A program made the position numbers and the translations under genes. Below the pieces are notes generated by a model, which worked only from the letters and a program-made list of their open reading frames with translations, had not been told where the DNA came from and did no database searches. Positions 24,771-33,473 of a stretch of DNA of 64,000 bases are shown piece by piece (position 1 is the first letter of the stretch; the number at the start of each line of letters is the position of its first letter). Source of the stretch: AC-69 sp050692435. GTDB lineage: Bacteria; Actinomycetota; UBA4738; HRBIN12. Location of the stretch: the NCBI GenBank assembly GCA_050692435.1, contig JBOGVG010000103.1, forward strand, positions 4,124 to 68,123. Reading direction: 5' to 3'.

Positions 24771-26041
24771 GCGGGGCCCCCCTCGTGGCCGGGGCCCGGA
24801 GGCTCGGCCCGGCCTTCGATCTCATCGCGAACTACGAGCCCGACGGGTTCTTCTTCGAGCGGAGCGGCCTGGGGGTCTCGGCCTCCGGGACGGCCGGCGG
24901 CTTCGACGTGAACGGAGGGCCCGGGCGGATCGAGGAGCTTGCCCGGGTGGCCGGGGAGACGCTCGGGGCGATCCAGCGGGACGACGACGGGCCTCCGGTC
25001 GTGGCGGTGGGGGCCATCCCGTTCGACGAGGCGGAGCCGGCATCGCTGGCGATCCCATCGCGGACCGCCGTCCGGCGGCGGACGGGGGACACGTGGCGGA
25101 TCGACGTGTGGCCCCAGGACGGTGCGCCGGGGGAGACCGAACCGCCTGGCCGGTGGGTCGGCGGCGCGCCGCACCAGGCGTTCGCCGACATCCAGGTCCG
25201 ACCCGACCCGGAGCCCTCCCGGTATGCGGCCGCCGTGGGCGAGGCCACTCGGCGGATCGCGGCCGGCGAGCTCCGAAAGATCGTGCTCGCCCGGTCCCTG
25301 ATCGTGGAGGCGGGGCGGGAGCTCGATCCCCACCGGCTGCTGTGGCGTCTTCGCGCGGTCGACCCCGACTGCTTCGCCTTCGCCGTGCCAACCTTCGCCC
25401 CGGAAGGCCGGCGGTTGGCGTCCCGGGGCGTGCTGGTCGGCGCGAGCCCCGAGCTCCTCGTGAGGAAGGCCGGGGCTGAGGTCCGGGCCACACCCCTCGC
25501 CGGCTCCGCCCCCCGCTTCGGGGACCCGGAGGAGGACCGCGCCTCGGCCGAGCGACTGCTCGGCTCGGAGAAGGACCGTGAGGAGCACGCCGCGGTGTCG
25601 GAGTTCGTCGAGCTCGTCCTGGGCAATTTCTGCGGCCGGCTGGACCATCCCGAGGAGCCCGAGCTCCTGGGGACCGCGAACGTCTGGCACCTCGCCACGC
25701 CCTTCCACGGCCGGTTGCGGGACCCGGCGCGGTCCGTGCTCGACCTCGTGGCGGAGCTTCACCCCACGCCGGCCGTGTGCGGCGCGCCCCGAGACGGCGC
25801 GAGAAAGGTGCTCGGGGAGCTCGAGACCCTGCACCGCGGGTGCTACGCGGGGCCGGTCGGCTGGGTGGACGTGAACGGCGACGGCGAGTGGGCCATCGGA
25901 CTCCGTTGCGCTGAGGTCGCAGGCAGTACGGCCCGGTTGTTCGCCGGCGCCGGCATCGTTGCCGGGTCGGTGCCGGGGCTCGAGCTCGACGAGACCGAGC
26001 GGAAGTTCCGGGCGCTCCTCGACTCGCTCCGGTGGGGCTAA
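24767..26041 (+). CDS. menF: Isochorismate synthase
   Basis: Chorismate-binding family enzyme of 424 aa converting chorismate to isochorismate, the entry step of menaquinone synthesis. Conserved elements are LRKIVLARSL near residue 166, GASPELLVRKAGAEVRATPLAGS near 224, LLGSEKDREEHAAV, and HPTPAVCGAPRDGA, with GELETLHRGCYAGPVGWVDVNGDGEW near the end. The C-terminal half is complete. The product could also feed siderophore synthesis (EntC), but neighbouring men genes argue for MenF. It converges on menD, with stop codons overlapping by 4 nt. Confidence 0.92.
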   Translation: MSGAPLVAGARRLGPAFDLIANYEPDGFFFERSGLGVSASGTAGGFDVNGGPGRIEELARVAGETLGAIQRDDDGPPVVAVGAIPFDEAEPASLAIPSRTAVRRRTGDTWRIDVWPQDGAPGETEPPGRWVGGAPHQAFADIQVRPDPEPSRYAAAVGEATRRIAAGELRKIVLARSLIVEAGRELDPHRLLWRLRAVDPDCFAFAVPTFAPEGRRLASRGVLVGASPELLVRKAGAEVRATPLAGSAPRFGDPEEDRASAERLLGSEKDREEHAAVSEFVELVLGNFCGRLDHPEEPELLGTANVWHLATPFHGRLRDPARSVLDLVAELHPTPAVCGAPRDGARKVLGELETLHRGCYAGPVGWVDVNGDGEWAIGLRCAEVAGSTARLFAGAGIVAGSVPGLELDETERKFRALLDSLRWG

Positions 26042-27729
26042 CCGCCCAGGGCATCGGCGACGGCAACCTTCACTTCGGCGTGGCGCGCTACGTTCCGCTC
26101 GCCGTCGGACGGCACCTCGACGATCCACACCCCGCCGGCATCGGACGCCTTTTCCACGGCCGGCCCGAGGTCGGCGGCGCGATCGACCAGGAGGTGGGGC
26201 GCGCCGGCCGCGTCCGCGACGTTCGCCAGGTCGAGTCCGTGCGGTGTGACGAACAGATCATCCAACTCCGGAAGCGACCGCTGCGGGAGAAACGAGAAGA
26301 TGACGCCGCCGGCGTTGTTGGGGACGACGAACACGGCGTCCTGGCCGCGCTTCGCGCCCCACAGGAGCGCCCCCACGTCGTGCAGAAGCGTGAGGTCGCC
26401 GCACAGGGCGACCGTCGGCGAGCCCGTCGCGGCCACGCCGAGGACGGTGGAGACGAATCCGTCGATCCCGCTGGCGCCCCGGTTGCCGAGCACGCGAAGG
26501 CTCCCCCGGGGCAGCATGTAGAAGTCGAGGTCGCGCACCGGCATGCTCGACCCGACGACGAAGGTCGAGCCATCCGGCAGACAGGCGGCGAGGTCCCGAG
26601 CCACCCTTCCCTCGAACGGCTCGTCCCAGGAGTCCAACAGCTCGTCCACGGCCCGGCGCGCGCAGGCATCGGCGTCGCGCCACTCCCGGAGCCAAGGCGT
26701 CTCGCCGCGCACGGGAAGTCGCTCGACGAGCGCGCTTCCGAGCATCGCGGGGTCCGCCCGGATCGTCCTCGACGCGTGACGGGCCGGGTCGGCGACCAAC
26801 CCGTCGGGGTCCACGATCACCAGCTCCTTCGCGCCCGCCGCGAAGGCCAAACCCGCCCGCGAGGTCGGTGCGGCACCGAACTGGAGCACCACATCGGGCT
26901 CGTGCGAGGAGGTGAACCCTCGGTCCGCAAGTAGGAACAGCCCGGCCGCGAGGGCTCCCGGCGCGCGCACGCCCGACGTGGGCTCCGCGATCAGCAGCCA
27001 CCCGGCCGAGCGGGCAAGGTCCAGGATGGGCCGGGCGTCCAGCCGGAGCGATCCCGCCAGGATGACACCCCGCTCCATCTCTTCCATCTTCTCGGCCAGC
27101 GACGCGACCTCGTCCGGCCTGGGCTCCCGAGGGGCCGGTCGCCACGCGACCGAGGCAGGCCGAGGATCGGCCGCAGGGACCACTTCTTCCGAGGGCACCA
27201 ACGGCTCGCGGAATGGCAGGTTCAGATGCACGGGCCCGGGGGCTCCCTCCACGGCGTCGCGGATCGCTTCCCCCGCGAGAGACCGCCAGTGCGCGAGACC
27301 TGGTCGGTCGCCCGGCACCTCCGCGTCGACGAACCGCTTCACGTACCTGCCGAACAGGTGGAGCTGGTCGATGGCCTGGTTCGCGCCGACGCCTCGGAGC
27401 TCCGGGGGCCGGTCCGCCGTGAGCAGGATCAGGGGAACCCGGGACATCGACGCTTCCACGACCGCCGGGAAGAGGTTGGCGGCCGCGGTGCCGGACGTGG
27501 ATGCCACCGCCGCCGGCCTCCCCGTCGTCTTCGATAGCCCGAGAGCGAAGAACGCCGAGGACCGCTCGTCGAGATGGACGTGGACGTTCACGCGCGGGTG
27601 GCGCCAGAGCGCCAGCGCGACCGGGGTGGATCGGGAGCCCGGCGACACGCACGCCTGCTCCAGCCCGTGGGATGCGAGCTCGTCCACAAGCGCCTGCATG
27701 CATGCGAGCGCGACATCGCCCTCGTTCAT
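26038..27729 (-). CDS. menD: SEPHCHC synthase (MenD)
   Basis: Thiamine-diphosphate enzyme of 563 aa (2-succinyl-5-enolpyruvyl-6-hydroxy-3-cyclohexene-1-carboxylate synthase). The N-terminal part has QACVSPGSRSTPVALAL (residues 25-41) and the conserved Glu region HLDERSSAFFALGLSK, then TSGTAAANLFPAVVEA. The C-terminal ThDP-binding part has GNRGASGIDGFVST and CGDLTLLHDVGALLW followed by VFVVPNNAGG, the GDx25NN-type motif. The ATG at 27729 overlaps the menA stop. Second intermediate step of the classical menaquinone pathway. Confidence 0.95.
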   Translation of the reverse strand: MNEGDVALACMQALVDELASHGLEQACVSPGSRSTPVALALWRHPRVNVHVHLDERSSAFFALGLSKTTGRPAAVASTSGTAAANLFPAVVEASMSRVPLILLTADRPPELRGVGANQAIDQLHLFGRYVKRFVDAEVPGDRPGLAHWRSLAGEAIRDAVEGAPGPVHLNLPFREPLVPSEEVVPAADPRPASVAWRPAPREPRPDEVASLAEKMEEMERGVILAGSLRLDARPILDLARSAGWLLIAEPTSGVRAPGALAAGLFLLADRGFTSSHEPDVVLQFGAAPTSRAGLAFAAGAKELVIVDPDGLVADPARHASRTIRADPAMLGSALVERLPVRGETPWLREWRDADACARRAVDELLDSWDEPFEGRVARDLAACLPDGSTFVVGSSMPVRDLDFYMLPRGSLRVLGNRGASGIDGFVSTVLGVAATGSPTVALCGDLTLLHDVGALLWGAKRGQDAVFVVPNNAGGVIFSFLPQRSLPELDDLFVTPHGLDLANVADAAGAPHLLVDRAADLGPAVEKASDAGGVWIVEVPSDGERNVARHAEVKVAVADALGG

Positions 27730-28628
27730 GCCGCTGTGGCTCCGGCGACCCACAACCCCAGCGCGAGCAACGCCCCGAACGCCACCTGGAGGAGCGCCGT
27801 CCCCACGAGCACCGGGATCAACTCCCGACCATCGGCCTTCCCTGCGACCTCCATCGGGCGGATGGCGAGCGGCCACGCGGCCAGCGCGAGCAGCGCCCAC
27901 TGCGACATCCCGAGCGGCTCGGCGGCGATGCCCACGGCCACCCCTCCCGCAACCGTGGCGAACGCCGCGACGATCAGAGCGCGGAACAGCACCCGAGTTC
28001 GCCGCTGGCCCAGCCGGACCGCCAGGGTTCGCTTCCCCGCCGCCTCGTCGGTAGGGATGTCCCGGAGGTTGTTCGCCTCCAAGATGGCGACCGCCAGGAA
28101 CCCCACGGCCGCCGCCGACCACCACGCCGCCGCGGGAACCCGCTCGGCCTGCGCGTACGCGGTGCCGACCGTGGCCATCAGCCCGAAGAACAGGAACACC
28201 GCGACCTCGCCCAAGCCGAGCGACGCGTACGGCCACGGCCCGCCCGAGTACAGCCACAGCGCCACCATCGCCGCCGCGCCGATCGCGATCAGCCACGGCG
28301 TCGTGGCCACGGCGAGGGCCAGCCCTGCCAGCCCCGCGACGGCGACGGAAATGAGCGCCGCGATCATCACCGCACGGGGCGAGGCCATCCCCGACGACGT
28401 CAGTCTTTGCGGGCCCAGCCGGTGCTCGGTGTCCACCCCTCGCACGCCGTCGTGGTAGTCGTTCGCGTAGTTCACGCCCACCTGGAGACCCAATCCCACC
28501 GCGAGCGCGGCCGCGGTGCGCCACACGGAGGCCCGTCCGGCCGCGGCCGTCCCCACTACGACCGGCGCGACGCTCGCGGCCAGGGTCCTCGGGCGCGCCC
28601 CGTGCACCCAGACGGCGAACCCGTTCAC
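27726..28628 (-). CDS. menA: 1,4-dihydroxy-2-naphthoate polyprenyltransferase
   Basis: UbiA-family membrane prenyltransferase of 300 aa with about eight helices. The first Asp-rich site is NYANDYHDGVRGVD near residue 53, with RLTSSGMASPRAV after it. The second is NNLRDIPTDEAAGKRTLAVRLG near 187, the MenA-specific form. It attaches the isoprenoid tail to DHNA at the membrane. It lies between menB and menD with 4-nt overlaps on both sides, so menB-menA-menD form one leftward operon. Confidence 0.94.
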   Translation of the reverse strand: MNGFAVWVHGARPRTLAASVAPVVVGTAAAGRASVWRTAAALAVGLGLQVGVNYANDYHDGVRGVDTEHRLGPQRLTSSGMASPRAVMIAALISVAVAGLAGLALAVATTPWLIAIGAAAMVALWLYSGGPWPYASLGLGEVAVFLFFGLMATVGTAYAQAERVPAAAWWSAAAVGFLAVAILEANNLRDIPTDEAAGKRTLAVRLGQRRTRVLFRALIVAAFATVAGGVAVGIAAEPLGMSQWALLALAAWPLAIRPMEVAGKADGRELIPVLVGTALLQVAFGALLALGLWVAGATAA

Positions 28629-29440
28629 GGCCTCCTCGGGAACCTGGTGAAGTCCGGAGGGCGCTTCTCCAAGTAGGCGTCGCGCCCCTCCTGCGCCTCC
28701 TCAGACATGTAGTAAAGGAGCGTCGCGTCGCCGGCGAGCTGCTGGATGCCGGCCAGGCCGTCGGCGTCGGCGTTGAACCCGGCCTTGATCAGCCGGAGCG
28801 ATAGCGGGCTCATCTGGAGGATCCGCCGGCACACCCCGACGGTCTCTTCCTCCAGCCGCTCCAACCGCACGACCCGGTTCACCAGCCCCCACTCCAGCGC
28901 CGTCTGCGCGTCGTACTGCTCGCACAGGAACCAGACCTCCTTGGCCCGCTTCACGCCGATGGTTCGGGCCAGGAGCCCGGTCCCGTAGCCAGCGTCGAAC
29001 GATCCCACCTTGGGCCCCGTTTGGCCGAACCTCGCGTTGTCCGCGGCGATGGTCAGGTCGCATACCAAGTGCAGCACGTGGCCGCCCCCGATGGCGTAGC
29101 CGGCGACCATGGCGATCACCGGCTTGGGGAGCCGCCGGATCTGGACCTGGAGGTCGAGGACGTTCAGGCGTCCCATCCCCTCCTCGTCCCGATACCCGTC
29201 GTCCCCCCGGACCCGCTGGTCGCCGCCCGAGCAGAACGCCTCCGGCCCCTGGCCGGTCAAGACGATCACGCCGATCCCCGGGTCGTCCCGAGCCAGGTCG
29301 AAGGCGTGCGAGAGCTCGAACAGCGTGATTGGCCGGAACGCGTTGCGAACCTCGGGCCGGTCGATCGTGATCTTGGCGATGCCCTGGGCGGTCTCGTACC
29401 GGATGTCTCGGTAGGTGGTTCCCGACGATTGCCACTCCAT
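28625..29440 (-). CDS. menB: 1,4-dihydroxy-2-naphthoyl-CoA synthase
   Basis: Crotonase-fold MenB of 271 aa. Active-site elements include PEVRNAFRPITLFELSHAF, FCSGGDQRVRGDDGY (the MenB-specific loop), AGYAIGGGHVLHLVCDLTIA and GPKVGSFDAGYG, where Ser and Asp act in the Dieckmann-type ring closure. An AGGAG lies about 12 nt before ATG 29440; the frame extends to 29467. First gene of the leftward men operon, sharing a 56-bp promoter region with the divergent menE. Confidence 0.94.
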   Translation of the reverse strand: MEWQSSGTTYRDIRYETAQGIAKITIDRPEVRNAFRPITLFELSHAFDLARDDPGIGVIVLTGQGPEAFCSGGDQRVRGDDGYRDEEGMGRLNVLDLQVQIRRLPKPVIAMVAGYAIGGGHVLHLVCDLTIAADNARFGQTGPKVGSFDAGYGTGLLARTIGVKRAKEVWFLCEQYDAQTALEWGLVNRVVRLERLEEETVGVCRRILQMSPLSLRLIKAGFNADADGLAGIQQLAGDATLLYYMSEEAQEGRDAYLEKRPPDFTRFPRRP

Positions 29441-29478
29441 TCGACCGATCACTCCTAGAGCGTGCACTCGAACGGTTC

Positions 29479-29488
29479 AGGCTAGCCT
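29479..29488. promoter_or_regulatory. Palindromic shared promoter element, menB/menE
   Basis: The perfect palindrome AGGCTAGCCT supplies TAGCCT (29483-29488) to menE, 7 nt before ATG 29496 with no Shine-Dalgarno, and TAGGCT-like sequence on the minus strand for menB. It probably coordinates the two divergent men units. Confidence 0.45.
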
Positions 29489-29495
29489 ATCTCAC

Positions 29496-30680
29496 ATGCC
29501 CCCAGGCGCGAGCGCCGGCCTTCGGACCGAGGACGTCGTGGCCGTCACGCTCCCCCCGGGCCCAGAGTGGATCCGGATCGTGGCGGATGTGTGGGACGCC
29601 GGGGCGGCGCTGCTCCCCGTGGACCACCGCCTCCCCCAACCGGAGATCCGGACCCTCCTCGACCGGGCCTCCCCCACCGTCGTCCACGACTCGGGGGGTT
29701 GGACGCGGCTTCCGGCCGGTGTGCCGGCAGGAACCAAGGTCGCGCTGGTCGTCCACACCTCGGGCTCCGGCGGGGGGCTGAAGCTCGCGCAGTTCGACCG
29801 GGCCGCCATCGACGCCGCGGTCGCCTCGTCCGCGCTGGCCCTGGAGGCCACGCCCCACGATCGCTGGTTGTGCTGCCTCCCGCTTGCCCACGTGGGCGGG
29901 CTCCTGGTGTTGCTCCGGGCGGTCCTCCTGGGTGCACCCGTCACCGTCCACGCGAGCTTCGACCCGGTCGCGGTCGGGGCGGAAGTAGACGCCGGGTTCG
30001 TCTCGGTCGTCCCCGCGATGCTGCTTCGGCTGCTCGATGCGAACGCGGACCTCTCGCGCTTCCGGGCCATCCTGGTGGGAGGGTCGGCCCTGGCCGCCGG
30101 ACTCCGGGCGAGGGCCGAGGCCGCGGGCGTCCGGGTCATCGAGACGTATGGCCTCACCGAAAGCTGCGGAGGCGTCGTCTACGACGGCCGTCCCCTCGCC
30201 GGGATCGAGGCCCGGATCGATCCGAGGGACCAGGGCATCCAGCTCCGCGGGCCAACCCTGATGCTGGGGTACCGGTTCGATAAGGAAGGCACCATGGCGG
30301 CCTTCACCGGGGACGGCTGGCTTCGAACCTTCGACGCCGGCCTCCTCGATCCCGAAGGCCGGCTCCGGATCCTGGGCCGCCTGGACGACCTGATCAAGAC
30401 GGGCGGCGAACGGGTCTGGCCCGACGAGGTCGAGCACGCCCTCCGAGATCACGCCAAGGTGGCCGACGCAGCGGTGGCCGGCCGGCTCGACTCCGAGTGG
30501 GGGCAGCGGGTCGTGGCATTCGTCGTCTCCGCCGACCCCTCGTCTCCTCCCACCCTCCAGGAGCTCCGGGATCACGTCTCGATCACGCTCCCCCGCCACA
30601 AGGCACCCCGGGAGCTCGTCCTCGTCGACGAGCTCCCCCGCACCGCCTCCGGCAAGGTCCGCCGGGACGGCCTCGTGTGA
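29496..30680 (+). CDS. menE: o-succinylbenzoate-CoA ligase
   Basis: ANL-superfamily acyl-CoA ligase of 394 aa. The phosphate-binding loop is VVHTSGSGGGLK (residues 86-97), with ETYGLTESCGGVVYDG near 215, the GDGWLRTFDAGLLDPEGRLRILGR hinge and the C-terminal catalytic Lys in RTASGKVRRD. It is shorter than typical MenE (about 450-480 aa) because the N-terminal domain is trimmed. Context between menB and trxB supports the assignment. It activates OSB for MenB. Confidence 0.88.
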   Translation: MPPGASAGLRTEDVVAVTLPPGPEWIRIVADVWDAGAALLPVDHRLPQPEIRTLLDRASPTVVHDSGGWTRLPAGVPAGTKVALVVHTSGSGGGLKLAQFDRAAIDAAVASSALALEATPHDRWLCCLPLAHVGGLLVLLRAVLLGAPVTVHASFDPVAVGAEVDAGFVSVVPAMLLRLLDANADLSRFRAILVGGSALAAGLRARAEAAGVRVIETYGLTESCGGVVYDGRPLAGIEARIDPRDQGIQLRGPTLMLGYRFDKEGTMAAFTGDGWLRTFDAGLLDPEGRLRILGRLDDLIKTGGERVWPDEVEHALRDHAKVADAAVAGRLDSEWGQRVVAFVVSADPSSPPTLQELRDHVSITLPRHKAPRELVLVDELPRTASGKVRRDGLV

Positions 30681-30711
30681 AGGAATAGAGAGCGGTTATC
30701 CCTATGGGAGA

Positions 30712-31653
30712 ATGGAGCGGAACGTGCTCGACGAACGAAACGTGATCGTTCTCGGATCGGGGCCGGCCGGGTACGCGGCGGCCCTGTACGCCGCCCGCGC
30801 AGACCTGGAGCCCCTCGTCCTGAAGGGACTCGACGCCGGTGGCCAGCTCATGCTCACCACCGATGTCGAGAACTACCCCGGGTTCCCCGGTGCCATCCTC
30901 GGACCGGAGCTCATGGACGCCATGGAGAAGCAGGCCGCCCGGTTCGGGGCGGAGATGCTGCATCAGACCGCGACGCGGGTGGACCTTTCCGAGCGGCCGT
31001 TCGGGGTGTGGGCGGGGGACCAGGAGTGGCGGGCGAAGACGCTGATCATCGCCACCGGGGCCACGGCCAAGTGGCTCGGCGTCCCCGGCGAGGACAAGCT
31101 CCGGGGCCGCGGTGTGTCGGCCTGCGCGACATGCGACGGGTTCTTCTTCCGCGACAAGGAGCTAGTCGTGGTGGGCGGGGGGGATACCGCCATGGAGGAG
31201 GCCACGTTCCTCACGAAGTTCGCCTCCCACGTCACGATCGTCCACCGCCGCGACGAGTTCCGGGCGTCAAAGATCATGCAGGACCGGGCGCTGGCGAACC
31301 CCAAGATCTCCGTGACCTGGGACACCGTGGTCGAGGAGATCCTTGGCGACGGCGCGGTGGCCGCCGTCCGCCTTCGAAACGTGAAGTCGGGCGAGACGAC
31401 CGAGTTCCGCACGGACGGCGTGTTCGTGGCCATCGGCCATACCCCGAACACGTCGCTGGTGGAGGGGCAACTCGAACTCACCGACGGCGGCTACATCCCG
31501 GTCCAGGAACCGACCACGAAGACCAGCGTGCCCGGCGTGTTCGCCGCTGGCGATGTCACCGACCGAGTCTACCGTCAGGCGGTGACCGCGGCGGGCCAGG
31601 GGTGCAAGGCGGCGATGGACGCCGAGCGCCTCCTGGAAGCGGAAGGACACTAG
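30712..31653 (+). CDS. trxB: Thioredoxin reductase
   Basis: Low-molecular-weight NADPH-thioredoxin reductase of 313 aa. FAD motif VIVLGSGPAGYAAALYAAR (residues 11-29), redox centre SACATCDGFFF (CATC near residue 138), NADP motif VVGGGDTAMEEATFL and the C-terminal FAD motif GVFAAGDVTD are all present. It reduces the TrxA encoded next. The ATG at 30712 is used here; GTG 30724, preceded by GGAG at good spacing, is an alternative that removes four residues. Order trxB-trxA-amidase follows the actinobacterial arrangement. Confidence 0.95.
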   Translation: MERNVLDERNVIVLGSGPAGYAAALYAARADLEPLVLKGLDAGGQLMLTTDVENYPGFPGAILGPELMDAMEKQAARFGAEMLHQTATRVDLSERPFGVWAGDQEWRAKTLIIATGATAKWLGVPGEDKLRGRGVSACATCDGFFFRDKELVVVGGGDTAMEEATFLTKFASHVTIVHRRDEFRASKIMQDRALANPKISVTWDTVVEEILGDGAVAAVRLRNVKSGETTEFRTDGVFVAIGHTPNTSLVEGQLELTDGGYIPVQEPTTKTSVPGVFAAGDVTDRVYRQAVTAAGQGCKAAMDAERLLEAEGH

Positions 31654-31776
31654 GCCTCCACCAAAGAGGGAATCCCGAGCATCTTCGGGGGCGTTGCAAC
31701 GAGCAGGCCATCCCCGGGCCCAGGGCGATCTGGACTCGAGGATGTTCGGATCCGAGGAGGAAGGACGTGGCGTTCG

Positions 31777-32097
31777 ATGGGTGACGTGACGGACCAGGAC
31801 TTCGATGAGCGCGTGCTGAGGTCGGACACACCGGTGCTGGTGGACTTCTGGGCAGAGTGGTGCGTGCCCTGCCACATGGTCTCCCCCGTGGTCGAGGAGA
31901 TCGGGCGGGAGAAGGGCGAGGCCCTCATCGTGGTCAAGCTCAACATCGACGAGAACCCCGAGATGACCCGGCGGTACGGCGTGATGAGCATCCCCACGCT
32001 CATGCTGTTCAAGGACGGGCTAGAGAAGGCCCGACTGGTCGGGGCCCGCGGCAAGGAAGCCCTGCTCCGCGAGATCGAGCCCCACCTCGCGGCGTAG
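31777..32097 (+). CDS. trxA: Thioredoxin
   Basis: Thioredoxin of 106 aa with the fold motifs DTPVLVDFWAEWC, cis-Pro loop SIPTLMLFKDG and GARGKEALL. The active site is WCVPC, not the usual WCGPC, which may shift its redox potential. A GAGGAGGAAGG purine tract is about 16 nt upstream of ATG 31777, farther than normal. It is placed 123 nt after trxB in the same direction; the gap holds no recognisable gene. Confidence 0.93.
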   Translation: MGDVTDQDFDERVLRSDTPVLVDFWAEWCVPCHMVSPVVEEIGREKGEALIVVKLNIDENPEMTRRYGVMSIPTLMLFKDGLEKARLVGARGKEALLREIEPHLAA

Positions 32098-32156
32098 GAA
32101 GCACCTGCGTGGGCCGTCCGGCCCTCCCAGGTCCGCGGAGCCACCGCGCCCAACCG

Positions 32157-32162
32157 TAGACT
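32157..32162 (+). promoter_or_regulatory. -10 of leaderless transcript (amidase)
   Basis: TAGACT 7 nt before GTG 32170; no Shine-Dalgarno between. Confidence 0.6.
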
Positions 32163-32169
32163 TCCCACC

Positions 32170-33273
32170 GTGAACATCATCCACCGAGGAGACTCGGGCG
32201 AGGCGATCCGGGACATCCAGCACCGCCTCCTGGATCTCGGCCTCTCCGTCCAACCGGACGAGCTCGAGGGGCGGTTCGGGCCATCCACGGAGGCCGCGGT
32301 GCGGGCATTCCAGCAGCGCCGGGGGCTTCCTTCCGACGGGATGGTCGGCGCCGACACGTGGGGCCAACTCGTGGAGGCGGGGTACCGGCTCGGCGACCGG
32401 GTCCTGTACCTTCGCTCCCCGGCGTTCCGAGGAGACGACGTCCGCGAGCTCCAACGGCGCCTGAACGCCCTGGGCTTCGACGCGGGCCGGGAGGACGGCA
32501 TCTTCGGTGCGAGGACCGAGGGGGCCATCGTCGAGTTCCAGCGCAACGTGGGCGAGAACGCCGACGGGATCGTCGGGCCTGGTACCACCCAAGCCATCGA
32601 CCGGTTCCGTCCTGCGGTCGAAGGGCCGAGTCGGGCTGTGGTCCGGGAGGAGGAGGACGTCCGCCGGATCGAGGAGGAGCAGGCCCTGGCCGGATCCCGG
32701 GTGGCCATCGACCCGGGGCACGGCCCCGGCGACCCGGGCAACGTCGGCCCCGGGGGCCTCGTCGAGACCGAGGCCGCGATGTTGCTGGCAAGGGACCTGG
32801 CAGAGGAGCTCCGCGCCCGCGGCGCCATCCCCACCATCCTTCGCGGAGACGACGACGATCCCACCCCAAGCGAGCGCGCCCTGCTGGCGAACGAGCTCGG
32901 CGCGGCGGTGTGCATCTCCGTCCACATGAACGCCGGCGAACGAACCGCCGAGGGCGCCACGTGCTTCTACTACGGCACCGAGGAAACGCACTCACCGGCG
33001 GGGCAGCGCCTCGCGGAGGTCATCCAGGAGGAGCTCACCTCGCGCATGGGGCTGATGGACGGGCGGACCCATCGCCTGGCCGTGGCAATCCTCCGCGAGA
33101 CCAGGATGCCCGCGGTCCAGGTGGAACCCTGCTTCATCACCAGCCCGAGCGAAGAGCGGCTGGTGGCCGACCCGGTCTCCCGGCGCCGCGTGGCCGCCGC
33201 CATCGCAACTGGGGTCGAGCGGTTCTTCGGCGCGGTTGAATCGAGGGCGGGGCGCCGGGCCGCGAGCGGCTAG
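32170..33273 (+). CDS. CwlM-like N-acetylmuramoyl-L-alanine amidase
   Basis: A 367-aa protein with two peptidoglycan-binding (PG_binding_1) domains at about residues 5-65 and 80-140, then an Amidase_3 domain. The zinc-binding residues appear intact (DPGHG, VETEAAM Glu, SVHMNAG His), as does the late catalytic Glu in QVEPCF. There is no signal peptide or lipobox. Position after trxA matches CwlM of mycobacteria, a cytoplasmic amidase homologue that regulates MurA rather than cutting peptidoglycan. A similar regulatory role is plausible, though retention of the catalytic set leaves enzymatic activity open. Confidence 0.88.
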   Translation: MNIIHRGDSGEAIRDIQHRLLDLGLSVQPDELEGRFGPSTEAAVRAFQQRRGLPSDGMVGADTWGQLVEAGYRLGDRVLYLRSPAFRGDDVRELQRRLNALGFDAGREDGIFGARTEGAIVEFQRNVGENADGIVGPGTTQAIDRFRPAVEGPSRAVVREEEDVRRIEEEQALAGSRVAIDPGHGPGDPGNVGPGGLVETEAAMLLARDLAEELRARGAIPTILRGDDDDPTPSERALLANELGAAVCISVHMNAGERTAEGATCFYYGTEETHSPAGQRLAEVIQEELTSRMGLMDGRTHRLAVAILRETRMPAVQVEPCFITSPSEERLVADPVSRRRVAAAIATGVERFFGAVESRAGRRAASG

Positions 33274-33473
33274 AGGTCCCGCGAAGCTCCAGCCCATCGG
33301 ACGGGACCGGCTCAGGCTCTGGTGTGCCGCGACCGGGTCAAGGCCACCATCACCAGTCCCAGGACCAGCCCCAACAGTGTGGCCTTCGCAGCTCTTGCCA
33401 CCTCTTCGAAGGAAGGTGCGTTCGTGGAAGGATTGTAGGTCCGCGAACGGCAGCGCTGAGGGGGGAGGCGCCG
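33274..33473. other. Intergenic region, no confident gene
   Basis: A 200-bp gap between the amidase and the LLM gene. The only coding-like signal is a 29-codon hydrophobic frame on the minus strand (33312-33401, GTG start), with a TACAAT hexamer upstream at 33432-33437. GGGGGAGG at its right end serves the LLM gene. Confidence 0.4.
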
